A DNA stretch of 64,000 nt, taken from NCBI RefSeq assembly GCF_040954645.1, contig NC_092805.1:70107186-70171185 (forward strand), given 5' to 3'. Of this stretch, positions 10,516 to 20,990 are shown in pieces (position 1 is the stretch's first letter; each line of letters starts with the position of its first letter). Source of the stretch: Diabrotica undecimpunctata (lineage: Eukaryota > Arthropoda > Insecta > Coleoptera > Chrysomelidae). Below the pieces are notes generated by a model. That model ran no database searches. It was not told the DNA's origin and saw nothing but the letters and a program-made list of their open reading frames with translations. A program made the position numbers and the translations under genes.

Positions 10516-11748
10516 ATGGACATCCCGTTACGGTAAGTTAAATTATGTAGATCTTATTTATTTTATTGTATATCTAGGCGATCGATTTTATTTAAAAAAC
10601 GTATTTTCGCAATACTGTTTGTTGATTTTCTAAATATATGGTTCTAGTTTTTCATAATTTCCTCGTAAACGTCACTGTCACCATATGGGACCAGTAGGCG
10701 TACTACGGACATGTATTAACCTATAGTTTTATACGATCATTTTAGTTTCAGAGGAATAACTCTTCAAGAAGCGTTAGATATTGCCTACTAATCTGATAAC
10801 GAAGTCGCTGATATATACATACAGCCACCTGACTGTCAGGATCTGACCGATGAGGATTCAGGGAATAAAGATGAGGGTGGAACTGTTGAAAATTTGAGTA
10901 GTCGTCAACTGTTAGCTCCAGCTGAAGTTGTATTCCAGCTGTTAAAATGGTACGAGAGTGGAGGACACATCTGAAGATTTAGCAAATGAGCAATTACATA
11001 CTGTGGTACAAAGTGACGCTAAAGCAAATTCAGTACTGATGGTATTCCATGGTATTCTTTATGTGAGGTGGATGGACAATAATGTGGTAACAGAGGCCAG
11101 TACGTGTTTTGGGGTTACTCCAGTGAAATCTGTAGAGAGATTTTCAAGGAAAGATAAAAGAAACGTACCTATACCACGTCCGGATGTAATTTCCAAATAC
11201 AATAAAAACATGGGAGGCACCGATCTGATGGATGCAAATGTATCTTGGTATGTAAAGTATATTGATTATAATAATATAATAACATACATTGTTTCAGTTA
11301 TCGTATTGGTGTAAGATCAAAAAAGTGGTACTGGTCGATATTCACATATTTTATTGATGTATCTATACAAAATGCTTAGATTCTCTACCGCAAAAGTGGC
11401 AGAAATATCAGCCAGTTGGAGTTTAGGCGAAGTATTGCTCAGGTAATGTTATAATTTACTACATATTTACGTAGTCTTACATGTTACTGTGATTTTTAGA
11501 CATATTTGGCAAATTACAAAACGACAGCTAAAGGTCCAAGTCGAATGCCTAAAACTGCTGGAAGTAACAGCCGTGTTGGAGACGATATCAGATTTGATGG
11601 GTTAAACCATTACGTAGTAGTAGTGCCAGAAGGAAAAAGAAGAAGATGTGCCGGGTTCAATTGTATAAGCAAAGGGCGTACAATGTGTATCAAGTGCAAT
11701 GTTGGTTTATGTTTAGAATGTTTTATGAAATTTCACACAAACACTTAA
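10516..11748 (+). pseudogene. piggyBac transposase remnant with introns
   Basis: Pieces of a piggyBac transposase. The first exon MDIPLR (10516-10532) is followed by a GT-AG intron (10533-10751). The acidic N-terminal region resumes but is stopped by TAA at 10789-10791. The middle of the protein, including the first catalytic Asp region, is deleted near 10950. The C-terminal catalytic block survives (YNKNMGGTDLMD, near 11200). A short intron near 11250-11296 joins to YRIGVRSKKWYW, a TAG at 11377-11379 replaces the usual Trp, and a second short intron (about 11442-11500) precedes the cysteine-rich zinc-binding tail (CAGFNC, CIKCNVGLCLEC). Stops and the deletion make it non-functional. Confidence 0.85.
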
Positions 11749-11924
11749 TTCAGATAATATTTTGTGTATACCCTGGAACGCCTACAGGGCCCATATGGTG
11801 ACAGCATGTTTTTTGTATATTTTAAAATAAAAATTTATTTTTTTCCAAACGTAGGTTAATTTTACACCTTTCTTTATGAAAGTTCAATTAAAAAAATCGT
11901 AAATTCAAAAAAAAAATTTTTCTC

Positions 11925-11936
11925 GGCGTTAATGGG
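11925..11936 (-). repeat. piggyBac right terminal inverted repeat
   Basis: GGCGTTAATGGG is the exact reverse complement of the left end (10301-10312) and abuts TTAA at 11937-11940. Confidence 0.9.
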
Positions 11937-12201
11937 TTAAATACACATATCACGCTAGGTACGCGAAAAATATTGACCCAAATAGAATTTATATAAAACT
12001 AATATCTCTTGACTAGAGAAGCATTCAATCAATATTCACTCAACGAACATATAGTCTTCAACGATCAACTTCATCAGTCTCTACTCAAAGTAATCCCGGG
12101 TCTACACCCATAGTGTACGTCTCAACAATAAACTCTGCTACTATTATTTGGTGTTTCCATTACAACAGAACGAACATCTTCACTGAGCCAACGAAGGGAA
12201 T

Positions 12202-12705
12202 TTGTTCACCGAGGAAGAACCTTATGCTACCTCAGAGTCTGATGAAGTACCTAAGAACACTACTGATCGTGTGAATGTAAACACTACTGCTTCCGAGGAA
12301 GAAAGTTCTGATGACGCGGAAATATCTGAAGATGAGTCTGAAAGAAATGAATTGACTGCACAATGGAATATACCAAATAATACAAAGTTTTGTCCGAAAA
12401 AAGAAATTCCTACGCAAAGCAATGGGATAACAACACTAAAGATTGATAAAAGTTCTCGTCCTGTTGATATTTTTTTAAAATTATTTCCGCGTAGTTTATT
12501 TATGTATATTGCTTCCTGTACAAATCAAAGAATAGCAGCACTCGCAAAAAACAGACATTTAAAATTAAATACGAAAGAAACTAATATGTACGAAATGATG
12601 ACACTGATTGGTTGTAATATGGTTATGTGTTACAACAAAGTACCATGTATCCCACACTACTGGTCACAAAACGAATCACTTTCAAATTCCCTATTCCCGA
12701 AGTAA
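12202..12705 (+). pseudogene. piggyBac-like transposase, N-terminal fragment
   Basis: 167 codons: a Glu/Asp/Ser-rich N-terminus followed by the start of the piggyBac catalytic region (PVDIFLKLFPRSLF, then a NRIAALAKN-like helix and the first conserved hydrophobic block). There is no ATG at its beginning and it stops at 12705, long before the catalytic Asp residues. It is a different family from the copy at 10301-11936. About 90 bases downstream, ATGGGAC and GTCCCAT form a small palindrome (around 12793-12812) that may be a remnant end of this element. Confidence 0.7.
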
Positions 12706-14099
12706 TTTTTTTTGTGTAATGTCCTTTTTTTCATTTTGAATATAAGTTTGTTCCTTTACTGATGGGATTTATTTATATCACCATTCAACACTAATGGGAC
12801 ATATAAGTCCCATGTCCTTTCTAAGGATACAAGAACACGCAACAATGCAAAACAAATTCAATCGCTTTGTTAGGTCTCCATGTGTCAACGAATATCATTA
12901 AATTCATTTTAAACTGTTTTATTTCGCTACAATGAAATCAGTAATGGAAGGATTAAGAGAGCCTTTATGGTTTGGTGTTGGAGTACAATTTTATACCGCC
13001 TTAATAAAGTATGTAAAAAATACAGTTTTAGACAATAGATGTTCTACCTGTTACAGAGTTGTCTTTAGCAGAATATTTCTCTTCCTAAATAAATTATTTT
13101 GCTTATTATGAATCAGTTGCTCTTAAATTGTTGAAAATAAGTTATGAAAAAGACTGTAAAAGTAGGTACTCTCAAAAGAAACAAAAAAAGTGGTACAGTA
13201 GGCGGTACTGTAGACTAACGTAAAGCTTCATACTATGTTTGCTGTATTTTTAAAATTTAAATATGTTAAAAATTGAATAAAGTAATTTTATCATTTATTT
13301 ATTATTTTTATAGATTTTAATAAAATTGAAAAAGTTTACGTGTTGTATTATGGTCCCTCGTCAATTAAATTAACTCATCCAATTATTTACTGTGACTACT
13401 ATTCTGTAAAAAGCCATATGCCAATTTAGAAATCTTTTCCAAAGTATAAATATAAAAGTTCAACTTACAATGTTTTACTAATAACTCTTTTCGTCACATT
13501 TTAATACAATTTTTAAACTGATAATTGTAGAGATCCGACATTATATTTATATGAAATAATTTAGTATATATTATACATATACTATTTAATAATAAAGTTC
13601 ACTTTAATGTTACCCAGTTTCATAATACCTACAGCTCTTTTCATTATTAAAAGTAAACTTAGTTGTTTAAATTAGTAGGTTGATAATTGTGTTCCTATCA
13701 ATTTTGCTTAATTTTTGTCGAAATAACCTTAGTTTTCTTGTTGTATTTTAATTTGTGTGTAAAATTGTTAATTGTTATTAATTATGTTTGTATCAAAAAG
13801 TAATTCTTTAAATTTTAAAAAAGAAATTATGATTAAAAAAAAAACAAAATAAATATACTCAAGAAAATTTATAATAAATATACTGTACAAAAAGTAATCC
13901 TTTAATGTCATTTATATTAAATAAGTGAATTTAAACTATACACAAATTTTAGTGTGTAAAGTAGCGTTTAGTGCGAAAGTAAGTGTAAAATTTACACATT
14001 GTAAATTACCTCGGAAACAAAACAATTATTGGTTTAATTGGAAATTGTGATTTTAGTTCTGCAAAATTTTGTCTAATACATACTTCACAATAATGTTCT
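12706..14099. other. No gene recognised, AT-rich intergenic DNA
   Basis: Very AT-rich sequence with many stops in all frames and homopolymer runs. No coding, RNA or repeat structure was identified apart from the small palindrome near 12793-12812. Confidence 0.6.
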
Positions 14100-14593
14100 C
14101 TCAATTTCACCTTGAAATTGAGAGAAATTGTCTTCCTTTTTTTCCTTTTATGGCTTTGGTTAAATGGTTTTCTTGTTGATCTAGCTTATGATTTACATCA
14201 AACAACACTGCATTTTCTATTAAATGTTTGAAATACTGCTATTGCTGCTATTACATTCATAGTCACTTTCAAATTTTTTCCTCATGAATTTATAAAAATT
14301 GGGAATCATCCTTTCCATACACTGTATTGCCTTTCCACAACATTCCTACTTCGTATGGAAGATTCATTATAAAGATTATCTGCTTCTGTTCTAGCATGTT
14401 CTAGCATCTTGTCTAGCCGTCTCATCAAATATGATTTCAAACTGTAACCACACTGACTAACTATAAAAACGAGTACAAACCTAACAAAGTCTCCAGCTTC
14501 AAATCTTTGTATGCCACTATTATTAAATATTGTTTGATCTTGTACAGAGCCCAGCCATTTTGCAACAATATTTCTAATTTTTAAACTAGTCAT
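14100..14593 (-). pseudogene. PIF/Harbinger transposase C-terminal fragment
   Basis: Minus-strand fragment of a DDE_Tnp_4 transposase. The readable part (14306-14593) contains IVAKWLGSVQDQTIFNNS, a degenerate form of the Harbinger block with the second catalytic Asp region. GYSLKSYLMRRL and RSRNVVERQYSVWKG follow, the latter holding the catalytic Glu region. A stop (CGA changed to TGA) precedes FPIF at about 14303, and decayed sequence continues to about 14100. The N-terminal half is absent and no partner MADF/Myb gene is seen. A relic. Confidence 0.8.
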
Positions 14594-14679
14594 TGATTTT
14601 TAGGTCATTTAATGCAAAATTCTTTTTCTAAAGATATATTTCTGTATTTGCACCTGCACAAGAATTCGTAATTCGTAAT

Positions 14680-15016
14680 TGCAGTCACACTATTATCCTA
14701 ATACGCTGATCAGCTTAAGTCACTAACTTCCTAATGTCCTAATCAGCTTAAGATGGAATACTGGTAGTTCTGTTATGACATTGTGAAGTCACACTCAACT
14801 TCTATTACGGTGATTGGCTTGGGTCACTAATTGCCTTATATGGTCACGAGTAGTTCGGTGATGACACATAAACACAGCGGAACGAGAGATAATAATTTGG
14901 TGTGATTTAATTATGACCATTGTGAACGAGTTTGATTTAATTTAATAAAATAGCTATATTTACGTAAATACGTGTTTTAACTATTTTAATATACGATACT
15001 ATTTTAATAGACGATA
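14680..15016 (+). repeat. Gypsy 5' LTR
   Basis: 337 bp beginning TGCAGTCACAC and ending near GACGATA. Identical to 18487-18823 except C to T in CACAGCGGA. The last one or two bases are uncertain because the right edge lacks a clear CA. Confidence 0.92.
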
Positions 15017-15091
15017 TCAGAAGTGTGTTAAAGAACCTACGGTAGAACTTAGTGAACTGTTTTTAATGTTAAGTGATTGAAAGTGTCCAAA

Positions 15092-16114
15092 ATGCCGAAA
15101 AGGAAAAAGTCCAAGCGAAATAGTAGTTCCAGTAGTAAAACCACAACAATTTCGTCCACCGATTCTTCGCGGAGAAGGGAGTCAAGGTATACGAAAACGA
15201 AAAGAACACGTAAGTCAAGAAAAAGATCTAAACATTCAAAAATAAATAGAACCTATACATCTTCGCCTTTGCCTCAAATTAAAGAAAATGCCACATAAAT
15301 AAATTCACCATCTGCATCTTATAATTGTACGAATAGAAACATTGAATCCGTCAGTTTTATTCTTGAATTTGATCCACTAATTGGAGAAATATATCGATGG
15401 ATTGAAATAATAGAGCACAATGCTAAGACGTATAGTTGGTCTGATAACTACATTATATTTCAAGCGATTTCTAAGCTTAGAGGTACCGCTAAAACATGGT
15501 ACGCTAGTTTTATTGAAAATGAAGTTGCATGGTCTCAATTTTCTTGGGCAGAATGGAGATCAGTGTTAGAAAATACTTTTCAAAGTACACGAAATACTTA
15601 TGATCTTTTTATGGACGTAGCCCATCATAAACCAACAGAGGGTTCTTCATTATATAAATTTTATTTTGAACATTTAGCAAAAATTAATAAACTTAAAGTA
15701 AATTTTTCCGAGTCAGATAAGATTTCTCTAATAATTGAGACTATTGGAGACGAACATATTAAATCTGCTATTGAAGTTGCTCAAATCAAAGATGTCAATT
15801 TATTGGCAGTTTATTTAAGAAATAAGCTTTATCACAAAAGTCCAGAAAAATTGCCTGATTTAACAAATCCAATTGTTTTTTCCAAATCAAAATTTGAACA
15901 TAATAACAAATTTGTTAATAACAGATTTAACAAGAATAAACCTTGTATGTGCTGTGGAATTCAGGGTCATTTAAAAAAAGATTGTCACCACAGAAACCAA
16001 ATATGCAGGTTTTGTAAAATTAAAGATCATATTGAACAACACTGTTTTAAAAAGAACAAAGAATGTCAAGAGACAAAAGTAAATAAAACGAACAAAAATT
16101 TAGAAAAAAATTAA
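15092..16114 (+). pseudogene. gag: Gypsy gag, one internal stop
   Basis: Gag in one frame from ATG 15092 to 16114. It has a very basic Lys/Arg/Ser-rich N-terminus, then a capsid-like helical region (FDPLIGEIYRWIEII, LRGTAKTWYASF), then two CCHC zinc knuckles (CMCCGIQGHLKKDCHH and CRFCKIKDHIEQHC). A single TAA at 15296-15298 interrupts it after the basic region. Otherwise the frame is clean for more than 270 codons, which fits a copy that was until recently functional or copied from a functional source. Gag packages the element RNA, so an intact gag can still act in trans; here the stop prevents full-length product. Confidence 0.85.
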
Positions 16115-17642
16115 TCTGTTAAACAAATACTGTTTGATTCTTCCGAAAATAAATTTAATAAAATTATTTTCTTAAATGAGCACAGCCATACTGCATTCAT
16201 TGATTTTGGCAGCGATTGTTCGCTAATTTCAAAAGAAGTTTAAAATTTAAAGTTTAAATTAGAAATAAAATCATTAACTAAAGATGTAAAACTTTCTGGA
16301 TTTTTGGGAAATTCTTTATCAGTTGAATATTATGTATTTGCTAAAATAAAAATCGATTTTGTAGAATTAAATATTATGTTGTATGTCATGGATAAAGATT
16401 GGGTTAATGACCTTCTAATAGGAACAAATTTTACAGAAGATGTAAATATTATGTATTATAGGATAGATAATAGTTTAACATTTAAATATAAGAAAGACTT
16501 AGATAAAGAAATAAGTACAGGAAATATATCTAAATACGAGAAAATGATGTTGGAAAATATTTTGCTAAATCACGAGGACTGTTTTTATACAAATTTGAAA
16601 GCTCTAAAAAAATCGCATTCTGTTGTTATGAGAATCGATATTACAAGTTCAGATGTAGTTAAGTTTCGTCCCTACAGAACACCTGCAGCTGACAGGACAA
16701 AGATGTAAATTGGACATGGACAGAAGAAGAAACAAAAATTGTTAAAGAAATAAAAAAAGTTATAGTCTCAGAACCAATTTTAACAATATTTAATCCGAAA
16801 CATGACATAATAGTTTACACGGATGCAAGTAGAGAAGGATTTGGAGGCAAAATAACTCAAATTGTTGATGGTCGTGAAAAGTCAATTGCCTATTTAACAA
16901 GCAAACCACAAAAGAAGAAAAGAAATATCATTCTTTTGAACTAGAGCTTTTGGCTATTGTCAAAACCTTAGAAAGGTATAGATATTATTTAGCAGGAAGA
17001 TCTTTTACTGTAATAACAGACTGCAATTCCGTTAAAAATGCATTAGTAAAACAAACAATAATCCCAAGAATAGCAAAATGGGTTTTGTGTTTACAAGATT
17101 TTTGCTTTGAAATAAAACATTACTGGATACCATGGCCACAATGGGTGCAAAATTTGAGTCCAATATGTGGGATAAGAATTTAAAAAACATTCAACAAGGA
17201 ATAAACGGGACAAAACACCGAATAACTAAATCTTCTCCCAGTGAAGTGTTTTTCGGGTACAAATTAAGAGTTGATGGAGACAAATACATAGATGATAATG
17301 ATATGGACATTACCTATTGATGTAACGTTATTGAAAAAGGATGTAGCTAAACGATTAAAAGAAAATAGAATCAAATAGAATAACGAATTTAATAAAAAAA
17401 GATGCTCTCCAGTGAAATATGCTGTTGGTGATCTGGTATTGACAAAAGTTACAAGTTTTCCAGCAAACAATGAAAGTAAGAAGCTTTTAGAAAAGTATAG
17501 AGGGCCATTCAGGATTGTTGAGGTTCTACCAAATGATAGATATCGTGTAAAAGAAGATGTACATTCATCAAGAACAAGGCGTCCCTATGAAGGACTTGTT
17601 GGTGGAGAACACATCAAGAGATTTAAGATTCAAAGATCTTAA
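16115..17642 (+). pseudogene. pol: Gypsy pol remnants, RT palm and integrase core deleted
   Basis: Fragments in order: protease around 16195-16240 (AFIDFGSDCSLI, with Phe where Thr is usual) ending in a stop; the linker and start of RT (16304-16708, ending RPYRTPAADRTK); then, with the catalytic palm missing, RNase H from about 16700 (VYTDASREGFGG near 16815, ELELLAIVKTLERYRYYL near 16937, VITDCNS near 17010); then, with the integrase core missing, the late integrase (GINGTKHRITKSSPSEVFFGY near 17200) and a chromodomain-like tail (KYRGPFRIVEVL, 17412-17642). The deletions remove YxDD and the D-D region, so no enzyme is usable. Confidence 0.87.
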
Positions 17643-17672
17643 AATTATTCAGGTTAGTTACATGATAGTGTA

Positions 17673-18382
17673 GTCATTTTGTAGAATGACATAAAGATAT
17701 TCTATTGTTTAAAAGGAATTTGTTTGGATAGCTATTTAAAAAAATATATTTTAATTGTCATTCTGAAAAATGACAAGTGTTTTAATGATCTGAATGGGTT
17801 TATTTGAGTAGTTCTGACTATTTGAAGCAAATTTATTTTATTCGTCATTCTGCAAAATGACAAATAAATGTTATAGTGTTCTGAATGGATATTCAGTTCG
17901 TCATTCTGAAAAATGACAAATAAATGTTCTAATGTTCTGCATGGATTTTCAGTTCGTCATTCTGAAAAATGACAAATAAATGTTCTAATGTTCTGAATGG
18001 ATTTTCAGTTCGTCATTCTGAAAAATGACAAATAAATGTTATAGTGTTCTGAATGGATTTTCAGTTCGTCATTCTGAAAAATGACAAATAAATGTTCTAA
18101 TGTTCTGAATGGATTTTCAGTTCGTCATTCTGAAAAATGACAAATAAATGTTTTAATGTTCTGAATGGATATTCAGTTCACCATTCTGCAAAATGACACC
18201 CAAATATTTTAATGTCTTGAATGAGTTTGTTTGAATAGCCGTAGCTATTCGAAACAAATTTATTCACATTGTCATTCTGAAAAATGACAGCCATATGTTT
18301 TAATGTTTAAAAATGAGCTTGTATGGATAGTTGTAGCTATCTGAAACGAATTGATTTAGACTATGTCATTCTGCAGAATGAT
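17673..18382 (+). repeat. Array of 11 short palindromes, core with exact 56-bp period
   Basis: Eleven copies of an 18-bp inverted repeat of the form GTCATT-N6-AATGAC. Starts: 17673, 17757, 17844, 17900, 17956, 18012, 18068, 18124, about 18180 (degenerate first arm), 18271 and 18365. Five of them (17900-18124) are spaced by exactly 56 bp and the intervening sequence is nearly identical, so these are a tandem minisatellite. The outer ones are more diverged, yet the palindrome is kept while spacers change. The last copy (GTCATTCTGCAGAATGAT) is almost a full palindrome and may show the ancestral form. Confidence 0.9.
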
Positions 18383-18486
18383 GGAGCCTTTCTATAAATT
18401 GGCATTCTTAATAATAAAGAACATATTATTTTTTTTTTAATAGGTGTTGTACGATCGAGGACGATCGTGACGTCAGGATGGTCGAA

Positions 18487-18823
18487 TGCAGTCACACTAT
18501 TATCCTAATACGCTGATCAGCTTAAGTCACTAACTTCCTAATGTCCTAATCAGCTTAAGATGGAATACTGGTAGTTCTGTTATGACATTGTGAAGTCACA
18601 CTCAACTTCTATTACGGTGATTGGCTTGGGTCACTAATTGCCTTATATGGTCACGAGTAGTTCGGTGATGACACATAAACACAGTGGAACGAGAGATAAT
18701 AATTTGGTGTGATTTAATTATGACCATTGTGAACGAGTTTGATTTAATTTAATAAAATAGCTATATTTACGTAAATACGTGTTTTAACTATTTTAATATA
18801 CGATACTATTTTAATAGACGATA
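18487..18823 (+). repeat. Gypsy 3' LTR
   Basis: 337 bp, one substitution relative to the 5' LTR at 14680-15016. A purine-poor AT-rich stretch precedes it and no classic polypurine tract is obvious. Confidence 0.92.
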
Positions 18824-18899
18824 TAATAAAGTCTAAATGTTATACCTATTGAATATATCAAAAATAGAACTTATTTGCCAGATTATATGCATAGAAAGA

Positions 18900-19165
18900 C
18901 TTTTAATTTTAACTTTTAATGTTAAAATGTTACTTGAAATTAACTAACTAGCTCATTGAATTAATTCATTTACTCACTAATTCACCAATAATATTAAAAT
19001 AAGATACCATTAATAAATTGTCTTATAAGAATAATTATAATATATTCAAACACCTAGATATACTGCTGATATCTGTATGTGTTTAATAGGAGCATATCTA
19101 ATTTTACAAAGTAAAAGTATAACAAAGTACAAAATCAACTATGGTATTGTGACAATAACTTATGA
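18900..19165. repeat. Dispersed repeat, copy C
   Basis: 19062-19165 matches 37370-37485 (ATATCTGTATGTGTTT, AAAGTATAACAAAGTACAAAA, TGTGACAATA). The stretch near 18925-18955 matches 35249-35280 (AAAATGTTAYTTGAAA). The order of these blocks differs from the other copies, as expected for neighbouring units of a tandem repeat. Confidence 0.6.
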
Positions 19166-19463
19166 AATTTCCAAATGAGGTGAATTATTTGAACAGGAAT
19201 CCAGTTCGAGACTCATCGAGACACTTAGTAAGGTGTCGATTAATTTCAGCTCCGAATAAAACGTGTTTTTTGTTGGTTTATACCAAAAATTTAAATACAA
19301 GTTTGTACTGAGTGAAATTAAAGTGTTTTCTAATTACAGAAGAGAAAAATTGTAAGTACAATTTTTATTTGATCCAGATAAAACCATTTAAAGCCGGCTT
19401 AATTACTTTAAGTCAGTAGCGGCTCTAGTAAATTCTATTAAATGAAGAAATTAAAAATTAAAA

Positions 19464-20990
19464 ATGGATAACACTTTAAAAACAAACCCAGTAATCATCT
19501 TAACATCTTCAACACCAACCTCTTCTTCAACATTAACCTAATCTAATGCCTTAAGCAACTTTAACTTTCCACCCAAAGAACAAGCAATTGTTTTATCATC
19601 AGTGCCTGATATAAAAATACACGAATACATAACAGCAATAGGAACTTTGGTACAACCAAAAAATATCTTCGTGTCCAGAATTTCAAATAACAGAGTATGC
19701 ATCTATCTCAGTAACACTACTGAAAATCTATCGTAGAAAAATTACTACATAATCACAAATCCGTTTCAATACAAGGAAACGACATAGAAATTAGAAGAAT
19801 AATTACTCCTGCGAGCCGACTAGTGATATCAAATCTCTGCCCCAGTATTCCAAACACTATTATCGAAGAAGAGCTCAAAAATTGGAGCTTATTGCAGTGT
19901 CTAAAATAACATTTTTAAAAGTTGGTATGCCTGAATCTGAATACAATCATATATTAAGCTTTAGGCGTCAAGTATTTGTTGCTCCAACAACTAATAATCA
20001 TATCCCAAATTCACTTCTAATATCTCATGACAATACTCCTAACAGAATTTATTTTTCCTTAGATGGCCTAAATTGCTGAAAGATGAAAAGATGAAAACAA
20101 AGATGAAAACTGCACTATCGAACCAATTAATATACAAAATATTGACCAGCTATCTCAATCTATAAATGTTAATATTTCTGAAACAGAAAATTATCCAATA
20201 AATAAAACATCCCTTACATCAGAAACCCCAACTGCTCATCAATCCAGTACTCCTACTACTTCTTAAACCAGACCACTACCAAATACCTCTTTCAACTCAC
20301 AAAACCTACCCGAATCACTATCTAATAATACCAACATAATATCACATACTTCTATAAAAAGACAAATTTCAACATCTGAAATATTAGACTCAGAAAATCA
20401 AAAAATAATAAACATAATGACGGTATTAGATTTTTGTTTTGATACAGGGCAGCGACAGCCGCTTATACGTATTTCGACCTCTTTAGGTCTCCTCAGAGCG
20501 GTATAGCCACTACTCTGAACCAAAACAAAAATCTTTCCCGTCCTAGACAATAGTTATAATAAAAATTTGAATTCGGTTTCACCAGGTAGAAATCGTTTGA
20601 TTTCTCTTTTTGTTTTAAAAAATAATAATTCCTGCTCCAAATAAATCTGCACCTAAAAGGATTAAAAAAGCTTTGAACATCGAAACCTCAATGAAACCTA
20701 TAAAAGCCATTTTATCGTCAGCTACTATTCCTCACACACTAAAATACACAGAACTATGCGACCATATTACAAATGCTATAGATTCAAAATTTCCTGAAAA
20801 CGTAGCAAAGGATTATACAAATGACCTAGAAAGACTTAGGGCTGAATTGCAAGTGGTACACACAAACACAAACGACCGAAGTCTTAAAAACAATATTTCA
20901 AGGATCTTAAAAAAGATACATGGAACAGACAACTCTTCTATTACTGAGCTATTACTTCTATACTTTTCAATATGGCTTCTACAGCCATAT
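19464..20990 (+). pseudogene. Jockey-like element A, ORF1 remnant
   Basis: Decayed ORF1 of a Jockey-clade non-LTR element starting at ATG 19464 in a Ser/Thr-rich N-terminus. An RRM-like nucleic-acid-binding segment is spread over several frames (ITPASRLVISNLCPSIP near 19800-19850; PNRIYFSLDGLNC near 20040). A low-complexity Ser/Thr/Pro region lies to about 20420. A 107-bp foldback insert (20428-20534) interrupts it, and a helical C-terminus (20673-20930, SATIPHTLKYTELCDHI) follows. Many frameshifts and stops. A 5' leader of about 250 bp (19200-19460) precedes it. Confidence 0.65.
20428..20534. mobile_element. 107-bp foldback insert with 14-bp perfect inverted ends
   Basis: AGATTTTTGTTTTG at 20428-20441 is the exact reverse complement of CAAAACAAAAATCT at 20521-20534. 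The interior holds a second small palindrome (GACCTCTTTAGGTC) and is more GC-rich than the flanks. It interrupts the ORF1 remnant of Jockey A. MITE-like, but no clear target duplication was found. Confidence 0.65.

Larger units (their letters stand above)
10301..11936 (+). mobile_element. piggyBac-type DNA transposon, internally deleted
   Basis: Flanked on both sides by TTAA (10297-10300 and 11937-11940), the piggyBac target duplication. It has matching inverted ends, CCCATTAACGCC at the left and GGCGTTAATGGG at the right. Its 1636 bp are too short for a complete copy of about 2.4 kb or more. A block with the conserved TIR-adjacent sequence occurs three times (10308-10330, 10676-10701 inverted, 11778-11803). 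It sits inside the presumed BEL 3' LTR. Confidence 0.92.
1..12167 (+). mobile_element. BEL/Pao LTR retrotransposon, 5' end outside window, nested insertions
   Basis: Gag, protease, reverse transcriptase, RNase H, integrase and an env-like domain follow each other on the plus strand in BEL/Pao order (protease before RT, RT before integrase). The 5' LTR and the start of gag lie left of the window. Two later insertions interrupt it: an RTE element in pol (1344-4588) and a piggyBac in the presumed 3' LTR (10301-11936). Removing the RTE and one 12-bp target copy takes out 3257 bases, which brings the two pol frames back into register, so pol was open when the RTE landed. The right end near 12167 is inferred from a TATA box, an AATAAA and a terminal CA, because no second LTR is visible for comparison. 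Confidence 0.9.
9969..12167 (+). repeat. Presumed BEL/Pao 3' LTR, split by piggyBac
   Basis: Non-coding AT-rich DNA after the pol-env stop. LTR-like signals are a TATA box (TATAAAA at 11992-11998), an AATAAA at 12127-12132 and a CA terminus near 12167. Without the 1.6-kb piggyBac it would be roughly 500 bp, a normal BEL LTR size. The left edge cannot be fixed because the 5' LTR lies outside the window; TGTTTGAATT near 10019 is one candidate start. Confidence 0.55.
14680..18823 (+). mobile_element. Ty3/Gypsy LTR retrotransposon, internally deleted, complete ends
   Basis: Two 337-bp LTRs (14680-15016, 18487-18823) that differ at a single position enclose gag and fragments of pol. The possible 4-bp target duplication TAAT flanks it (14676-14679, 18824-18827). 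The RT palm and the integrase core are missing, so the element cannot have moved itself in this form. The near-identical LTRs imply recent movement with help from a relative, or gene conversion. A palindromic tandem array fills the region between pol and the 3' LTR. Confidence 0.93.

Noticed and set aside
17673..18382. CRISPR-like array
   Set aside because: Spacers are repeated rather than unique, units are exactly 56 bp in a eukaryotic LTR element, and no cas genes exist. It is a minisatellite of palindromes.
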